A stretch of DNA of 64,000 nt from Bin87 sp965220265. GTDB lineage: Bacteria > Chloroflexota > Dehalococcoidia > Lucifugimonadales > UBA3495. Of this stretch, positions 25,814-34,010 are shown piece after piece (the first letter of the stretch is position 1; each line of letters begins with the position of its first letter). The stretch spans positions 3,968,001 through 4,032,000 of the forward strand of contig CBDCPM010000004.1 of the NCBI GenBank assembly GCA_965220265.1. Direction: 5' to 3'. A program made the position numbers and the translations under genes. The notes under the pieces were generated by a model. The model was given only the letters and a program-made list of their open reading frames with translations, searched no databases and had not been told where the DNA came from.

Positions 25814-26929
25814 CTACTTGAAGTGAGGTATCACATCGTCGGAGATGCACTTCAGGGTGTCCATGACTACCTCGCGGGGGACGGAGGAGGTCCAGTTGCA
25901 CTCGAACATGATCTCGTCGGTGGTGAACTGCTCGCGGAACATGTGGATCTTCTCGACCACCTCTGCCGGCGTGCCGAAGAGGTTGACCTCCTGGGTGGCC
26001 TCGGGCCCGGCGCTGCCCGCGTCGGTGCTTCCAATGGCGAGCCGACCGGCGTAATAGATGCGCGCCAGGTCCATCAGGTCGTCGACCCGGCGGTCCGCCT
26101 TCTCCTGGGTGTCGGCCACCAGCGTGGGCACGCGCACCACCGTGCTCGGCTCGCCCTCGTGACCGGCGTCGTACCATGCCTTGCGGTAATCCTGCACGTC
26201 TTGCCTCAGGACAGCGGAACCGCGCAGGTTGTGGGGGGAACTGCCGGCGCCGATGGCGATGCGATATCCATGCTCGCCCATGGGAACGAAGCTCTCCTGG
26301 CTGTCCACGGGGAGCAGCATGGGCAGCGGCTTCTGCACCGGCTTGGGGATGCTCATGTAGTCTTCGTAGAACGCCGGATAGTTGAAGTACTTGCCCTCAA
26401 ACCCGGAGAATCGGTCCTCGTTCCAGAGCTGCTTGAGCAGCTCGAGGTACTCGTAGAAATACTCCCGGCGTTCCTCAGAGCCACGAGTACGCGCCCCTGG
26501 GCCGTAGATAAACCGGCCCTGGCTGACCTGGTCCACTATGGCGACCTGTTCCGCGACCTGGAAGGGGTCCTCCAGTTGGAGATTGTCAAAGGCGTAGCGC
26601 TCGTGCGGGAGCGCCCGCTCCGACACGGTCTCCCCGGGCAGCCGCAGCGTCGGACGGTGGATGGAGGTGCCGATCCTGATGTTCTTGGTGTGGTTGGCGA
26701 TGACGGCGGATAGCATCAGGGACTGGGGATCCATGCTGCCCTGGGTGGAGAAGTGACCGCCCCCGAACCAGACAAAGTCCCAGCCCGCGTCCTCGATGTG
26801 GTCAATTTCCTTGAAATTCTGCTTGTACGCCTCGGGCTCGAGCAGCTTTCCGCCCTGATATTCGGGGTCCCAGGGAACCTTGTCGCCCTCGTAAACGGCG
26901 TTCCAAGTAGTGAACAGTCCGAATTGCAT
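25814..26929 (-). CDS. Luciferase-like flavin-dependent monooxygenase
   Basis: 371 residues from ATG 26929 (MQFGLFTTWN), supported by AAGGAGAGG upstream; the frame extends to 27004 but that stretch contains the -10/-35. TIM-barrel LLM class: GLFTTW on strand 1, WDFVWFGGGHFS, NHTKNIRIGTSIH, the VDQVSQGRFIYGPG flavin-phosphate region and the ERREYFYEYLELLKQLW helix. It uses reduced FMN or F420; which one cannot be read from sequence. The flavin reductase at 62.6 kb could supply FMNH2. Families like this are expanded in SAR202 and are proposed to attack recalcitrant organics. Monocistronic, with its own promoter and terminator. Confidence 0.9.
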   Translation of the reverse strand: MQFGLFTTWNAVYEGDKVPWDPEYQGGKLLEPEAYKQNFKEIDHIEDAGWDFVWFGGGHFSTQGSMDPQSLMLSAVIANHTKNIRIGTSIHRPTLRLPGETVSERALPHERYAFDNLQLEDPFQVAEQVAIVDQVSQGRFIYGPGARTRGSEERREYFYEYLELLKQLWNEDRFSGFEGKYFNYPAFYEDYMSIPKPVQKPLPMLLPVDSQESFVPMGEHGYRIAIGAGSSPHNLRGSAVLRQDVQDYRKAWYDAGHEGEPSTVVRVPTLVADTQEKADRRVDDLMDLARIYYAGRLAIGSTDAGSAGPEATQEVNLFGTPAEVVEKIHMFREQFTTDEIMFECNWTSSVPREVVMDTLKCISDDVIPHFK

Positions 26930-26975
26930 TCTTCCTCTCCTTCCGTGCTGGCGATACTTTTCATTAGTCCGGGCA

Positions 26976-27004
26976 ATGCTAGCATCGGCGTCATATACCG
27001 TCAA
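26976..27004 (-). promoter_or_regulatory. Promoter of the luciferase-like monooxygenase
   Basis: Minus strand TTGACG (26999-27004), 17-bp spacer, TAGCAT (26976-26981) with an upstream TG giving TGCTAGCAT. The leader is about 40 bases and includes the Shine-Dalgarno. Confidence 0.65.
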
Positions 27005-27224
27005 CGCTGGGATTGATGGCCCAGGGCTTTTCTGTCATTTCGACGCTGAAGTAGTCCGTTCATGGTGAGCCTATCGAAGCACGAGCGGACTACTCTCCCG
27101 GCCGCCTTGACACCCTCTGTTCAACGGAGGTGGGCGGAAAACCCAATGACTCTGCCGGTAACCTGAGATGACTGCGCCGGTGCCGGCATTTGTGGCATAC
27201 TCGCCACCCAGGAGGGCCATTGCA

Positions 27225-27917
27225 ATGGTTGCCAAGACGCCTACCGAAACGCCCGCCATACTGTTGGAAAACATGTGGAGTGACGGTGATCCTGCTCCGT
27301 CTCCGATACATCTGGACTTCCGTCCGGTGCTGAAAATCCTGGCCGAAGCCGGTATTGTCGGCGTCAAGTTCGACGAGTGGCTCGCGAACCTGAACGCCGC
27401 CAACCGTGATTTGGTGGGCATGCTTGAAATGACTGCGGAGGGAGCGTTGCTGATATCCCCCATGCAGAGCAAACACGGGTCCAGGTTAGAAGGGGAGTTC
27501 ATCATCGATTTGGGCGTATGGACCAGGATACACGGCGGTGAAGCCCATGGTTCTCGATTGGGCATACGGTTGCCCAACGGCGCCCGTTACGCTCCGGACG
27601 CGGCATGGTTGTCGCCGGAACAACTGGCAGCGTACACCCAATCAGCAGAAACCTGGCTGCTGGATTTCTGCCCGTGTTTCGTGGTGGAGATCATGTCTCG
27701 CAACGACAGTCCGGCCAGCGCCCACCGCAAGATGCAAGACTACATTGACCACGGCGCGATGTTGGGTTGGCTCATCGACCCCTTCCGCCGCCAGGTGCAT
27801 ATCTACCGCCCACAAGTCGACCCCGTCGTCCTCGACGACCCTGAAATCGTTAGCGGAGAACCCGATCTGCCCGGATTCGTGTTTGGCGTGCGCGCCAGAA
27901 TTTTCGACGTCCAATAG
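27225..27917 (+). CDS. Uma2-family (DUF820) PD-(D/E)XK nuclease-like protein
   Basis: 230 residues from ATG 27225 with CAGGAGGGCC upstream. The restriction-endonuclease-like core has the Asp in YAPDAAWLS, the Glu in FVVEIMSRNDS, and the family helix HRKMQDYIDHGAMLGWLIDP followed by the VHIYRP strand. Uma2 proteins are abundant in Cyanobacteria and Chloroflexota, are often multicopy, and have no settled function. An N-terminal extension of about 70 residues precedes the core. No partner gene is evident. Confidence 0.85.
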   Translation: MVAKTPTETPAILLENMWSDGDPAPSPIHLDFRPVLKILAEAGIVGVKFDEWLANLNAANRDLVGMLEMTAEGALLISPMQSKHGSRLEGEFIIDLGVWTRIHGGEAHGSRLGIRLPNGARYAPDAAWLSPEQLAAYTQSAETWLLDFCPCFVVEIMSRNDSPASAHRKMQDYIDHGAMLGWLIDPFRRQVHIYRPQVDPVVLDDPEIVSGEPDLPGFVFGVRARIFDVQ

Positions 27918-27988
27918 GCTTCGCACGATATGGCGTTGGCGTCTCCCCGACTGACCGCCCTCCCGCTTAGGAAAAGGAGCCCTGGCCG

Positions 27989-28924
27989 ATGAAAGTAGCA
28001 GTAATGGGAGCCGGCAGCATCGGCGGCTACTTCGGCGGTATGTTGGGCCGAGCCGGCCACGACGTAACACTGATCGCCCGCGGCGAACACCTGGACTCCA
28101 TCCGCCGTGGCGGTCTGAGGATGCAGACCCAGGCCGGTAACTTCACCGTCCCCTGCACCGCCACCGATCTCCCTGCCGATGTCGGCCCCGTGGACCTGGC
28201 CCTGCTCACCACCAAGACCTACCACAACGCGGTAGCCGTGCCGGCCATGGCTCCCATGGTTGGCCCCGATACCGCGGTCCTGTGCCTGCAGAACGGCATA
28301 GACTCATTCGTGCCTTTGCAGCACTCCTTTCCCGACGCCGCGATCTTGCCCGGCGCCGCCTACATCGAGGCCGGCCGGTCCGGACCCGGGGTGGTTACCC
28401 AGGCTGGCGACATCGTTCGCATCGTCACCGGCAACATCAGGGACAGCCATCCGTCGCACCGGGCCAAGGCGGACGAAGTCTGCGCCGCGTTCTGCGATGC
28501 CGGCGTAGCCGCCGAAGCCGCCGCCGACATCGCCGTCACGCTGTGGACCAAGTTCCTTTTCATCACCACCATGGCCGGCGTGACGTCGCTGGCCCGCGAA
28601 TACCTGCGCGACCTCCTCCCTAGACCCGAGTGGCACAAGATAGTGGCCGGCTGCATGTCCGAGATCGAACGAGCCGGCCGCGCCTCCGGCGTTGATCTGG
28701 CCCCAACTATCGTGGCAAGCACCCTCGACTACATGGAGTCCGCCAAGGGCGCCATGAGCGCGTCCATGCACGCCGACCTGTTGGCCGGCCGGCCGATGGA
28801 ATTGGAGGCGCTCAACGGCGCTGTGGTCCGCGCCGGCGAAGCCGCCGGCGTCCCAACACCCATCAACGACGTGATCTACGCCGCCCTCAAGCCCTACGCC
28901 AACGGTGCCCCGGCCGAATCCTGA
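27989..28924 (+). CDS. panE: 2-dehydropantoate 2-reductase
   Basis: 311 residues, NADPH-dependent ketopantoate reductase of pantothenate synthesis. N-terminal Rossmann GAGSIGGYFGGMLGRAGHDV, LLTTKTYHN, and the QNGID segment; the C-terminal all-helical ApbA_C domain carries the substrate-contact Lys in TLWTKFLF and the ELEALNGAVVRAGEAAGVPTPIN-type stretch. AGGAAAAGGAGC precedes the ATG. No other pantothenate genes are near. The family contains many paralogues with other 2-keto acid substrates, so the exact reaction is probable rather than certain. Confidence 0.87.
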   Translation: MKVAVMGAGSIGGYFGGMLGRAGHDVTLIARGEHLDSIRRGGLRMQTQAGNFTVPCTATDLPADVGPVDLALLTTKTYHNAVAVPAMAPMVGPDTAVLCLQNGIDSFVPLQHSFPDAAILPGAAYIEAGRSGPGVVTQAGDIVRIVTGNIRDSHPSHRAKADEVCAAFCDAGVAAEAAADIAVTLWTKFLFITTMAGVTSLAREYLRDLLPRPEWHKIVAGCMSEIERAGRASGVDLAPTIVASTLDYMESAKGAMSASMHADLLAGRPMELEALNGAVVRAGEAAGVPTPINDVIYAALKPYANGAPAES

Positions 28925-28984
28925 ACCGTCGACTCCCCATTCCCATAACGCCCGTTCCCGTTAGCGACCAGTCCTGAACCTAGC

Positions 28985-29008
28985 AGGGGCGACCCTGCGG
29001 TCGCCCCT
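28985..29008. terminator. Bidirectional terminator after panE
   Basis: AGGGGCGACC and GGTCGCCCCT (10 bp) with a CTGC loop, in the gap between convergent panE and the HTH gene. Followed by CTTCAG rather than a long T-run. Confidence 0.7.
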
Positions 29009-29048
29009 CTTCAGCGTTGCGCCTATTTCAGCAGAGCATCGCTCGCTT

Positions 29049-29459
29049 CTATTCTCTGGTCTCCATCGTCAGCCCCTGGTCGTGGACCTCTAAGACACAC
29101 TCGGGGCACCTTTGCCGTTCGTCATGCCCGGTGGCCGGCCAAATGTCCTGCCCCTTGACCCCACACAGGAAGAAAGGCTCAACCTCTTCGATGCCCAAGC
29201 TTTCCAGGTAGTGGACGACTCCCTCGCGACGGGGGTTATCGAACCACCACGGAGACAGGGACTGGGCCAGGGCGTGGATGCCCTCCTTGAAGTCATCCGT
29301 GTACTCTTCCAAGTCTTCCGGGATGTCGACCATCCACCGGGTGCCGCTCGGTCCACCTTCCCTGGTGGCCTGCAATTTACCGCTCCGAACGTCTTTACGG
29401 ATGACATCCTGCGAAACATTCAGAATTCTCGAAGCTTCCTGGATCGTGACCCGGGGCAT
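29049..29459 (-). CDS. Helix-turn-helix protein with possible zinc site
   Basis: 136 residues. Residues 3-50 form an excisionase/MerR-type winged HTH: VTIQEASRILNVSQDVIRKDVRSGKL then the wing and TRWMVDIP. The C-terminal part holds one distal Cys (FFLCG), two His and a CPEC pair that could bind zinc. It is transcribed in the same direction as ilvB, 92 bases downstream of it, and might be read through. No target is predictable. Confidence 0.72.
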   Translation of the reverse strand: MPRVTIQEASRILNVSQDVIRKDVRSGKLQATREGGPSGTRWMVDIPEDLEEYTDDFKEGIHALAQSLSPWWFDNPRREGVVHYLESLGIEEVEPFFLCGVKGQDIWPATGHDERQRCPECVLEVHDQGLTMETRE

Positions 29460-29551
29460 ACTGTACCTCCAACCGTGCCAACCGTCAGGCGGCGATGCCT
29501 ATTTCTACCACCAACCCCGCACAGCGGCAAGTGTCCCGCGTTACCACGTCT

Positions 29552-31246
29552 TCAGCGCACTGCCGCCATGGTCCTCGGGTCCTCCAGCGTGTCGGCCAAC
29601 GACCCGCCCGGCGGAACCATGGGGAACACGTTGGTTTCACGCTCGAGGACAAACTCGATCAGGAACGGCCCGTCGTATGCCTTGGCTTCCTGCAACGCCG
29701 CGGCCACGTCCTCCTGGTGCTCCACGCGAAGTGCCGGGATCCCGTACGCATTGGCCAATTTGACGTAGTCCGGCCCAGGCATCGGCACCTCTTTTATGTG
29801 CCCCTCGAAGAACATCTCCTGCCACTGGCGAACCATGCCCAGGTACCCGTTGTTGAACAACGCGATTTTGATGGGGAGCTTCTCCTCCACGGCGGTTATC
29901 AGCTCCTGCAAGGTCATCTGGAACCCACCGTCGCCCGCGACCGTCCATACCGTGGATCCCGGACGGGCCAGTTGCGCTCCCAGCGCCGCTGGCATCTCGA
30001 ACCCCATCGCTCCCAATCCTCCGGAGGTCACGAAAGAGTTCGGCTGGTTCAGGAACAGGTACTGCGCCGCCCACATTTGATGCTGGCCGACTCCGGTAAC
30101 CACCACGGCGTCATCGTCCTCCTGCAGCATCTCGTTCATCTCGGTCAGCACCTGCTGGGGCATCAGAGCGTCGCTCTGCGGAATCGCCAGCGACGGGTGT
30201 TGCGCTTTGAGCTGAGCAATCGTTCCCATCCAGTCTGGCCGCTCAACCCTTTGCACCAGGGGAACCAGCGCTTTCAGGATGGGCTTCGCGTCCCCCACCA
30301 GCGGCACTTCCGCCGGCACGATCCTCCCCACTTGGCTGGCTTCAATGTCCAAGTGCACTATCCTGGCGTGCGGGGCAAACCCCGATACTCGACCGGTCAC
30401 CCGGTCGTCGAACCTCATCCCCAACCCGATGATGACGTCCGCTTGGTCAACCACCATGTTGCACCAGTACATCCCGTGCATTCCTAGCATTCCCAGGCTA
30501 TGCGGATGGTTCCTCGGGAAACTGCTCAACCCCAGCAGCGTATTGATCACGGGAATACCGGATCCTTCCGACAATGCCAGCAGCTCGTCGAACGCCCTGG
30601 AACTGACGATCCCGTGCCCCGCAATGATCACTGGGCGCTCCGCCTGGTTGATGAGTTCGGCCGCCTTGCGGACGTTCTCCATCGTTTCGTCCGACAGCGG
30701 CGCTTCCGGCACCCGTAGCGTTTCCGGGTATTTGAACTCGGCTTCTTCCAACTGAACGTCCCGAGGCACGTCGATCAACACGGGCCCCGGCCGCCCTTCC
30801 TGGGCCACGCGAAAAGCCTCCCGTATCGTCCGGGCGAGGTCGCCTGCGGACATCACCAGGTACGTCCGCTTCGTGCAAACCGAGGCGATGCTGCAGATGT
30901 CGCACTCCTGGAACGCCTCCGTGCCCAGTGCGGCCCGCGCCACCTGGCCGGTGATTGCCACCAGCGGCACGCTGTCCGCCTTGGCCCCCATGATCCCGGT
31001 TATCAGGTTGGTCGCCCCGGGCCCCGACGTGGCCACGCACACGCCCGGCTTGCCCGTCATCCTGGCATAGCCGTCCGCCGCGTGCGCGGCCGATTGCTCA
31101 TGCCGGACCAGCACATGGCGCAGCTGCGGGTAGGACCATAGCGCGTCGTAGAACGGCAGTATCGCCCCGCCCGGGTGGCCGAAAAGCGCATCGACTCCCT
31201 CCCGCAGCAAGCTCTCGCAGATGATTTCCGAACCTTTCAGTTTCAC
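29552..31246 (-). CDS. ilvB: Acetolactate synthase large subunit
   Basis: 564 residues from GTG 31246, placed by GGAG seven bases upstream and by the standard start VKLKGSEIICESL; the longer frame would run into the T-box leader. TPP enzyme: GHPGGAILPFYDAL with the catalytic Glu in VRHEQSAAHAADGYAR, GLGMRFDDRVTG FAD region, and the TPP motif VAGDGGFQM to NNGYLGMV. It condenses pyruvate or 2-oxobutyrate in Val/Leu/Ile synthesis. The regulatory subunit ilvN does not follow, which is unusual. Expression should be controlled by the T-box upstream. Confidence 0.95.
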   Translation of the reverse strand: MKLKGSEIICESLLREGVDALFGHPGGAILPFYDALWSYPQLRHVLVRHEQSAAHAADGYARMTGKPGVCVATSGPGATNLITGIMGAKADSVPLVAITGQVARAALGTEAFQECDICSIASVCTKRTYLVMSAGDLARTIREAFRVAQEGRPGPVLIDVPRDVQLEEAEFKYPETLRVPEAPLSDETMENVRKAAELINQAERPVIIAGHGIVSSRAFDELLALSEGSGIPVINTLLGLSSFPRNHPHSLGMLGMHGMYWCNMVVDQADVIIGLGMRFDDRVTGRVSGFAPHARIVHLDIEASQVGRIVPAEVPLVGDAKPILKALVPLVQRVERPDWMGTIAQLKAQHPSLAIPQSDALMPQQVLTEMNEMLQEDDDAVVVTGVGQHQMWAAQYLFLNQPNSFVTSGGLGAMGFEMPAALGAQLARPGSTVWTVAGDGGFQMTLQELITAVEEKLPIKIALFNNGYLGMVRQWQEMFFEGHIKEVPMPGPDYVKLANAYGIPALRVEHQEDVAAALQEAKAYDGPFLIEFVLERETNVFPMVPPGGSLADTLEDPRTMAAVR

Positions 31247-31324
31247 GGCGTATCTCCATACAACGTCGTTCCGTCTGCCAGATCGCGCTGGTCCCAGACC
31301 GTGCTGGTTAAGGTTCGCTGCGAC

Positions 31325-31614
31325 ACAAAAAAAGCCCGTCCCATAGGGACGGACGTTTGCCCGCGGTACCACCCTATTTGCCCTCCACGTCCGGGGTCCG
31401 GGCGTTTAGGGCCTCTCTGGCAGGACACCATCATGTCCCGTCGCTTCTAACGGGCAACGACCCCGGCCTTAACTTACTGGCCACCGTTTTCGGCGGGCGG
31501 TTTTCAGCCGGCAACTCCGGAGGGATTTTGGGCGGGACGATTGTGCCTGCTTTCACCGCACCAAGCTCGCTACGACGCTCGTCGTCCGCTTACTCGTCTC
31601 CATCTCAGCTTTTC
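31325..31614 (-). promoter_or_regulatory. T-box riboswitch leader of ilvB (Ile specifier likely)
   Basis: On the minus strand the invariant T-box sequence AGGGTGGTACCGCGG (31361-31375) is followed by a terminator hairpin CCGTCCC-TAT-GGGACGG and a run of seven T (31327-31353). Upstream are Stem I elements GACGAGTA (near 31595) and AGCGAGCTTGG (near 31563). The likely specifier loop is AAAATCCCT near 31526, with ATC (isoleucine) as the codon; the specifier call is less certain than the T-box itself. Uncharged tRNA would stabilise the antiterminator and allow ilvB transcription. Confidence 0.88.
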
Positions 31615-31621
31615 ACCGAAA

Positions 31622-31650
31622 ACTCTATCATGCGCCAATTCCGAGGTCAA
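31622..31650 (-). promoter_or_regulatory. Promoter of the T-box-ilvB transcript
   Basis: Minus strand TTGACC (31645-31650), exactly 17 bp, TAGAGT (31622-31627). The predicted start near 31614 falls just before Stem I of the T-box, so promoter and riboswitch calls support each other. Confidence 0.65.
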
Positions 31651-31810
31651 TCGTACCGGCCGACACGAGAGATGGTTCCTAAACTCCGACCAGGTCGTGC
31701 AGACCGCACGCGCCATGTTCGCGGTTACTCTGGCGTTTCGGTCTTCAGGTGGTGCTTAACATTCGCCGTCTCCTGCCCTTCTTTTCGCTGGCAGTTATGG
31801 GCATACACGT

Positions 31811-32200
31811 TCAGTTTCCCAACGGACCGTACCCAGGCACCCACTGACTGGACCGGGCTAATTGTCTTGCTTTGGCACCGGTCTTCCGTCCCACGATATC
31901 ACAGTGACCCGGCTCATCATCGGAAGGGGTAAAAACCACATCTAAACCAGCCCGGCGCACATCTCCAACGGTCAACCAGACCAAATACTGCTCTTTGCCG
32001 CGCTGTGCAACGTGGTCATAATCCACGAAAGGCCAAAGGTGGACCGAAACATCTCCGTCAGCTCCTCCCTGCTTGAACGCTGCACTGGTTACCCGTAGAC
32101 GATCTGCGTTGTCGTCCGAAACCAAATGTTGATTGGAAACGCGTCTCAGCAAAACCGCTCCATCATGGAGCGGATCAGCATTCTCTCCCCGGCCAACCAA
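31811..32200 (-). CDS. Conserved-looking hypothetical protein
   Basis: 129 residues, TTG start two bases after the stop of the upstream gene, so translation is probably coupled. Composition is coding-like (LLRRVSNQHLVSDDNADRLRV, then HCDIVGRKTGAKARQLA near the C-terminus). No domain is recognised and there are no TM segments or signal peptide. It forms a two-gene unit with the 173-residue protein upstream. It could be a toxin-antitoxin-like or immunity pair, but nothing specific supports that. Confidence 0.6.
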   Translation of the reverse strand: MVGRGENADPLHDGAVLLRRVSNQHLVSDDNADRLRVTSAAFKQGGADGDVSVHLWPFVDYDHVAQRGKEQYLVWLTVGDVRRAGLDVVFTPSDDEPGHCDIVGRKTGAKARQLARSSQWVPGYGPLGN

Positions 32201-32202
32201 AA

Positions 32203-32724
32203 CTAACCCCGATCAGCAGCCAGAAGGTTGAGATGCTCTTTCAGTCTGGATAGGCTGTTCTCATAGCGCAGGAAATCTAGGTCGGTTGAGAGGGCTGCCA
32301 AGAAATTGCACTGGTCGGACACGACCTTTCCATTCCGTAAATCCTCAAATTCCCAGTGTGTCTCTCCTCCAGGCCACAATTCGACCTCTACGTCGTATTG
32401 GTTACGATGCCATTCTGCCTGTACACCTCCGTTCCAAAGAGGGCAAATGTCTGGCGGCCCCATTTCCAACGGTCCGATCAGTTCCAAAAGAACTAGCAGA
32501 CCGGTAGCCGCTCGCACGCTCGTACGTACCGCCCCTTCCTGCCAACCATCTTCGTGGTACGGTAAATCCAACACCCTACCGCGCAACGTGCCGGACCAAA
32601 TCCCGGGGATTGAGGATGCCTCAAGAACTTGGGCGAATGCGCCATCATGTGGCTCGGTGTTACAAAACACGGCCTCGTTGAGGCTCTCCTCGAACTTTTC
32701 CGCCGTAGCATGCAACGTAGTCAT
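32203..32724 (-). CDS. Hypothetical protein, first gene of a two-gene unit
   Basis: 173 residues, ATG start with AAGGGGAAGG upstream. Acidic, soluble, with Trp/Tyr-rich central strands (AEWHRNQYDVEVELWPGG) and a helical C-terminus (DLDFLRYENSLSRLKEHLNLL). No family recognised. Base composition is a little less GC-rich than neighbouring genes, consistent with accessory DNA. It is followed at once by the 129-residue gene. Confidence 0.6.
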   Translation of the reverse strand: MTTLHATAEKFEESLNEAVFCNTEPHDGAFAQVLEASSIPGIWSGTLRGRVLDLPYHEDGWQEGAVRTSVRAATGLLVLLELIGPLEMGPPDICPLWNGGVQAEWHRNQYDVEVELWPGGETHWEFEDLRNGKVVSDQCNFLAALSTDLDFLRYENSLSRLKEHLNLLAADRG

Positions 32725-33068
32725 TGTGCGCCATCCTTCCCCTTTCTCCTTAGACCAGCCCTTACGTACAGGCGCTGTCTACATTTGCAGTATAACCAAT
32801 TGTATACAGCTCTTGGGAGCAGACGAGCCTGAATATGGCCGATCCACCATTACGCAACCCCGTCCCCACCGTGACGAATCCGAGAACGCCAGAACCTCTA
32901 TCAGAGTTCAGGAATCGTCTCGACGCAAGTTCCCGGTTCCGACGAGGTTGAAACACATCTGTCGTCGCTGCTGCGAATGCAGGATCCAAAACATTCCGCC
33001 AATAACCAATGCCATCAGTGAGAAAACTTCAGCCACCGGCACACCAATGCCTGGCAATCACGCGCCCG
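32725..33068. other. Gene-free region upstream of the hypothetical pair
   Basis: 344 bases with no supported gene. It contains a possible promoter/operator at 32789-32810; the rest is relatively AT-rich for this window and shows nothing else recognisable. Confidence 0.6.
32789..32810 (-). promoter_or_regulatory. -10 with overlapping imperfect palindrome
   Basis: Minus strand TATACT (32789-32794) lies inside an imperfect inverted repeat, GTATAAC and GTATAC around CAATT, which could be an operator. The gene start at 32724 is about 60 bases downstream. No -35 match. Confidence 0.3.
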
Positions 33069-34010
33069 TCACAGACCACCCACCTCTGCCAGGGCCGCCT
33101 GCAACTCCTCCAGCGTGGCAAACCCTTCAAACCGCTGCCGCACTATCCCCTCGCCGTCCAGCACGAAAACCCAGGATTCGTTGGTCCACCCGGGTATCTG
33201 CGTAAACCCCCACTCGTCGGCCGCCGGCACCAGTCGAGCCTTGCTCAGATCTCCCTGTATTTCTTCCGGGTTGTCGTACAGCTCCACGTGGATGTAGTTA
33301 GCAGAATCGGGGTGCTCGACCCGCAACTCCGACACCGTGTCCACCTGCGGGCCGCAGGTCGGGCTCGTGCAAAAGGCCGGCGTGGCAAACACCACCACCG
33401 ACGGTTTGCCCGATGCCACGGCCTCAGCCACCGACATGCGGTAGAGCTCGGTATCCGGTTCATACGAGGTGGTCAAGTCGACAACTCTCGTGCCGTTGTC
33501 GAGCGTTTTCGTTTCGCTCGCCGGCGCTGCTTCGCCAACCGACGGAATTGGGGAGTCCGCCACCACCGAAACCTCGATCACCGTTTCGCCGGAAACCTCG
33601 CCGCCCACGGGCATAACCGTCAACCGGTAGTCCCCGGGCGCAGGGAACTCCACCGGGGCCGCATAGGAGCCCCGTACCCCATACGGCCACGCGTTGTAGG
33701 GCGCGGTGATCTCCGCCGGCGGAGTTGACCCGTCCGCAGGCGCAACCGAAATTCGAACTTCCGGCGCTTTGACCAGCGCTTTTTTCGTATTCAGCAGGAA
33801 CGCGACTCTCTGGGTGCCCACTTCGAGTAGCTTGGTTGCCAAGTGCGATTCTATGGCGCCGTCTCCCGGGCTCGCCGTGGGCACCTCAATGACTCGAACC
33901 CTCGGGACTGCCGTGGGATCTGGCGCAGGTTCGGGCTCCGGCCGTCCGCAGGCGGCCATCGCCCATACCCCGACAACGACCACCACCAGGATCAGCGCGA
34001 AACGCATCAC
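33069..34010 (-). CDS. Thioredoxin-fold lipoprotein with C-x4-C motif
   Basis: 313 residues. Lipoprotein signal peptide (hydrophobic 4-17, lipobox MAAC at about 18-21), Pro/Glu-rich linker, a beta-sandwich-like middle (about 45-150) and a C-terminal thioredoxin-like domain. That domain has VVFATPAFCTSPTCGPQ, in which two Cys are separated by four residues rather than the normal two. A cis-Pro-like QIPGWTNESWVFVLDGEG follows. SCO1-like or TlpA-like copper/thiol chemistry is possible. Its start overlaps the stop of the upstream TlpA-like gene by four bases (ATGA). Confidence 0.75.
   Translation of the reverse strand: MMRFALILVVVVVGVWAMAACGRPEPEPAPDPTAVPRVRVIEVPTASPGDGAIESHLATKLLEVGTQRVAFLLNTKKALVKAPEVRISVAPADGSTPPAEITAPYNAWPYGVRGSYAAPVEFPAPGDYRLTVMPVGGEVSGETVIEVSVVADSPIPSVGEAAPASETKTLDNGTRVVDLTTSYEPDTELYRMSVAEAVASGKPSVVVFATPAFCTSPTCGPQVDTVSELRVEHPDSANYIHVELYDNPEEIQGDLSKARLVPAADEWGFTQIPGWTNESWVFVLDGEGIVRQRFEGFATLEELQAALAEVGGL

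Noticed and set aside
25793..26713. A 306-codon plus-strand frame over the monooxygenase
   Set aside because: Shadow frame; the minus-strand LLM barrel is unambiguous.
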